Shown here: positions 63,326 to 64,000 of the stretch, piece by piece
Layout: every line of letters begins with the position of its first letter
Numbering within the stretch: the first letter of the stretch is position 1
Source of the DNA: Flavobacterium orientale
GTDB taxonomy: Bacteria > Bacteroidota > Bacteroidia > Flavobacteriales > Flavobacteriaceae
Assembly (NCBI RefSeq): GCF_014638005.1
Contig: NZ_BMFG01000007.1
Location: forward strand, 110,418 to 174,417
Direction of reading: 5' to 3'
Length of the DNA: 64,000 nucleotides
Notes under the pieces: generated by a model
Seen by the model: the letters and a program-made list of their open reading frames with translations, nothing else
Told to the model about the DNA's origin: nothing
Databases searched by the model: none
Made by a program: the position numbers and the translations under genes

Positions 63326-63359
63326 AAAAAAGAAAAGACCCCCGATCTCTCGAAGGTCT
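63326..63359 (-). terminator. Terminator of the type IX-secreted protein gene
   Basis: On the minus strand AGACCTTCGA and TCGGGGGTCT pair (two G-U pairs) around a GAGA tetraloop, followed by a T-rich run. Same design as the hairpin at 29624. Confidence 0.75.
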
Positions 63360-63416
63360 AGTCTATATAAACTTTAAAACCTCAGCACCTCAGTTTCTCA
63401 GTCCCTTAGCACCTAT
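63360..63416. repeat. CTCAG phrase repeat
   Basis: 'AACCTCAGCACCTCAGTTTC' then 'TCAGTCCCTTAGCACC': short CTCAG-based repeats also seen near 25530, 29700 and 46345. It is directly 3' of the secreted protein gene. Confidence 0.6.
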
Positions 63417-64000
63417 TTACTGCTTCACCACCCGAATCATCTTCACTTCCTCCCCTTGCGTCACAACCACGTTGTAAACACCAGTTGGGTAGTTGGCTCC
63501 AATGTTTATGTTGTTCGCTTGATCAACTGAAATGGTGTTGTTTTCCAACAAACGCCCCATCATATCATAAACGGTTACTTGAACCGGTGTGGTTTGATTG
63601 CCTTTGATATCCAAATTAAAACTGTTGTTGAATGGGTTTGGATACGCTATTGCACTAAATTCGTTAGAAAGTTGACTTTCTGAACCTGCATAACGTGTGA
63701 AAGTATCCGGTGTTGGAGGTGGTGTTCCTCCAGGAACTGTGATCGCACAAGTCTTCCCTCCGTAGTAATAGCCATATACCTTGTACTCAACATCTATACT
63801 ATAAACACCACCAGGTGTTAAGGGTGATAAATCGTTGAAATTACTCAATCGAAAAGCACGTTGGGTGCTCTCGTAAATTTGATAGTAACCGTTGTCATCC
63901 GATAAAATGTAACGGTACTCTTGGATTACACCGCTTGGACGTACATAAATAACCGTGTTCAAACTTGCAGGAGCAATCCCTTCCGGTCCACAACCCTCAA
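63417..64000 (-). CDS. Type IX-secreted protein, C-terminal part (gene runs off the window)
   Basis: The reading frame is open through the right-hand edge of the window, so only the last ~194 residues are seen and the start is outside. The C-terminal ~75 residues are a type A T9SS sorting domain: 'YPNPFNNSFNLDIKGN', 'VQVTVYDMMGRLLE', 'PTGVYNVVVTQGEEVKMIRVVKQ'. Before it is a beta-rich module ('LTPGGVYSIDVEYKVYGYYYGGKTC') and a short Pro/Thr linker (GGTPPPTPDTF). The protein would be exported through the outer membrane and attached to or released from the surface. The passenger function is not visible here. Confidence 0.9.
   Translation of the reverse strand, partial: EGCGPEGIAPASLNTVIYVRPSGVIQEYRYILSDDNGYYQIYESTQRAFRLSNFNDLSPLTPGGVYSIDVEYKVYGYYYGGKTCAITVPGGTPPPTPDTFTRYAGSESQLSNEFSAIAYPNPFNNSFNLDIKGNQTTPVQVTVYDMMGRLLENNTISVDQANNINIGANYPTGVYNVVVTQGEEVKMIRVVKQ

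Overview
This window is from an AT-rich bacterial chromosome that looks like Flavobacterium or a close relative (Flavobacteriaceae, Bacteroidota). The evidence is the TTG-N19/20-TAnnTTTG promoters in front of many genes, weak ribosome binding sites, a C-terminal type IX secretion sorting domain, a 4,6-dehydratase/aminotransferase/phosphoglycosyl-transferase/acetyltransferase sugar module, and the recQ-fmt-HU-YqgE neighbourhood. No insertion sequence, prophage or CRISPR array was seen.

1-35 kb is mostly housekeeping. It holds recQ, fmt, HU, YqgE and a class IV aminotransferase. A tRNA(CAU)/GIY-YIG repeat array follows (5.4-6.4 kb), then hisS, a MacB-type permease, prmC, ribD, a HAD phosphatase, an EamA transporter, a YigZ protein, dnaA, a low-molecular-weight phosphatase and an RsmI-like methylase. 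A leftward run holds dapF, an acetyltransferase, mltG and a DUF2279 protein, with an exported lysozyme-fold protein beyond it. HtrA, an N-terminally extended GAPDH, two small exported unknowns and aconitase come next, then a leftward operon of three periplasmic peptidyl-prolyl isomerase-type proteins ending in a MoxR ATPase. prfC stands alone behind a heptamer repeat.

37-63 kb is a large exopolysaccharide locus, nearly all on the minus strand. It encodes a CpsB-type phosphatase (plus strand), a Wzc-type tyrosine kinase, a Wza-type export lipoprotein, enzymes for a diacetamido-trideoxy sugar and its transfer to lipid (PglF/E/C/D-like), five glycosyltransferases counting the phosphoglycosyl transferase, two related polymerase-like membrane proteins, a polysaccharide deacetylase, an acetyltransferase, an MBOAT/SGNH O-acylation pair, a pyruvyl transferase, a PQQ-type beta-propeller and a Wzx-type flippase. 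Genes from the flippase to the first polymerase candidate overlap or nearly touch, so they are probably one transcript. Its likely promoter lies about 460 nt upstream of the flippase. About 2.5 kb of repeat-rich DNA with one orphan gene separates the aminotransferase from the phosphoglycosyl transferase. The window ends inside the 3' part of a type IX-secreted protein gene.

The most unusual features are: the tRNA/GIY-YIG array, where three broken tRNA copies carry the same 14-bp palindrome right after the anticodon; an array of six GTGGAAAATA-like boxes spaced by whole helical turns (46.4-46.6 kb); a 139-bp tandem repeat before gap; a 7/8-nt two-word repeat against the prfC promoter; and intergenic repeat phrases that recur at several loci.
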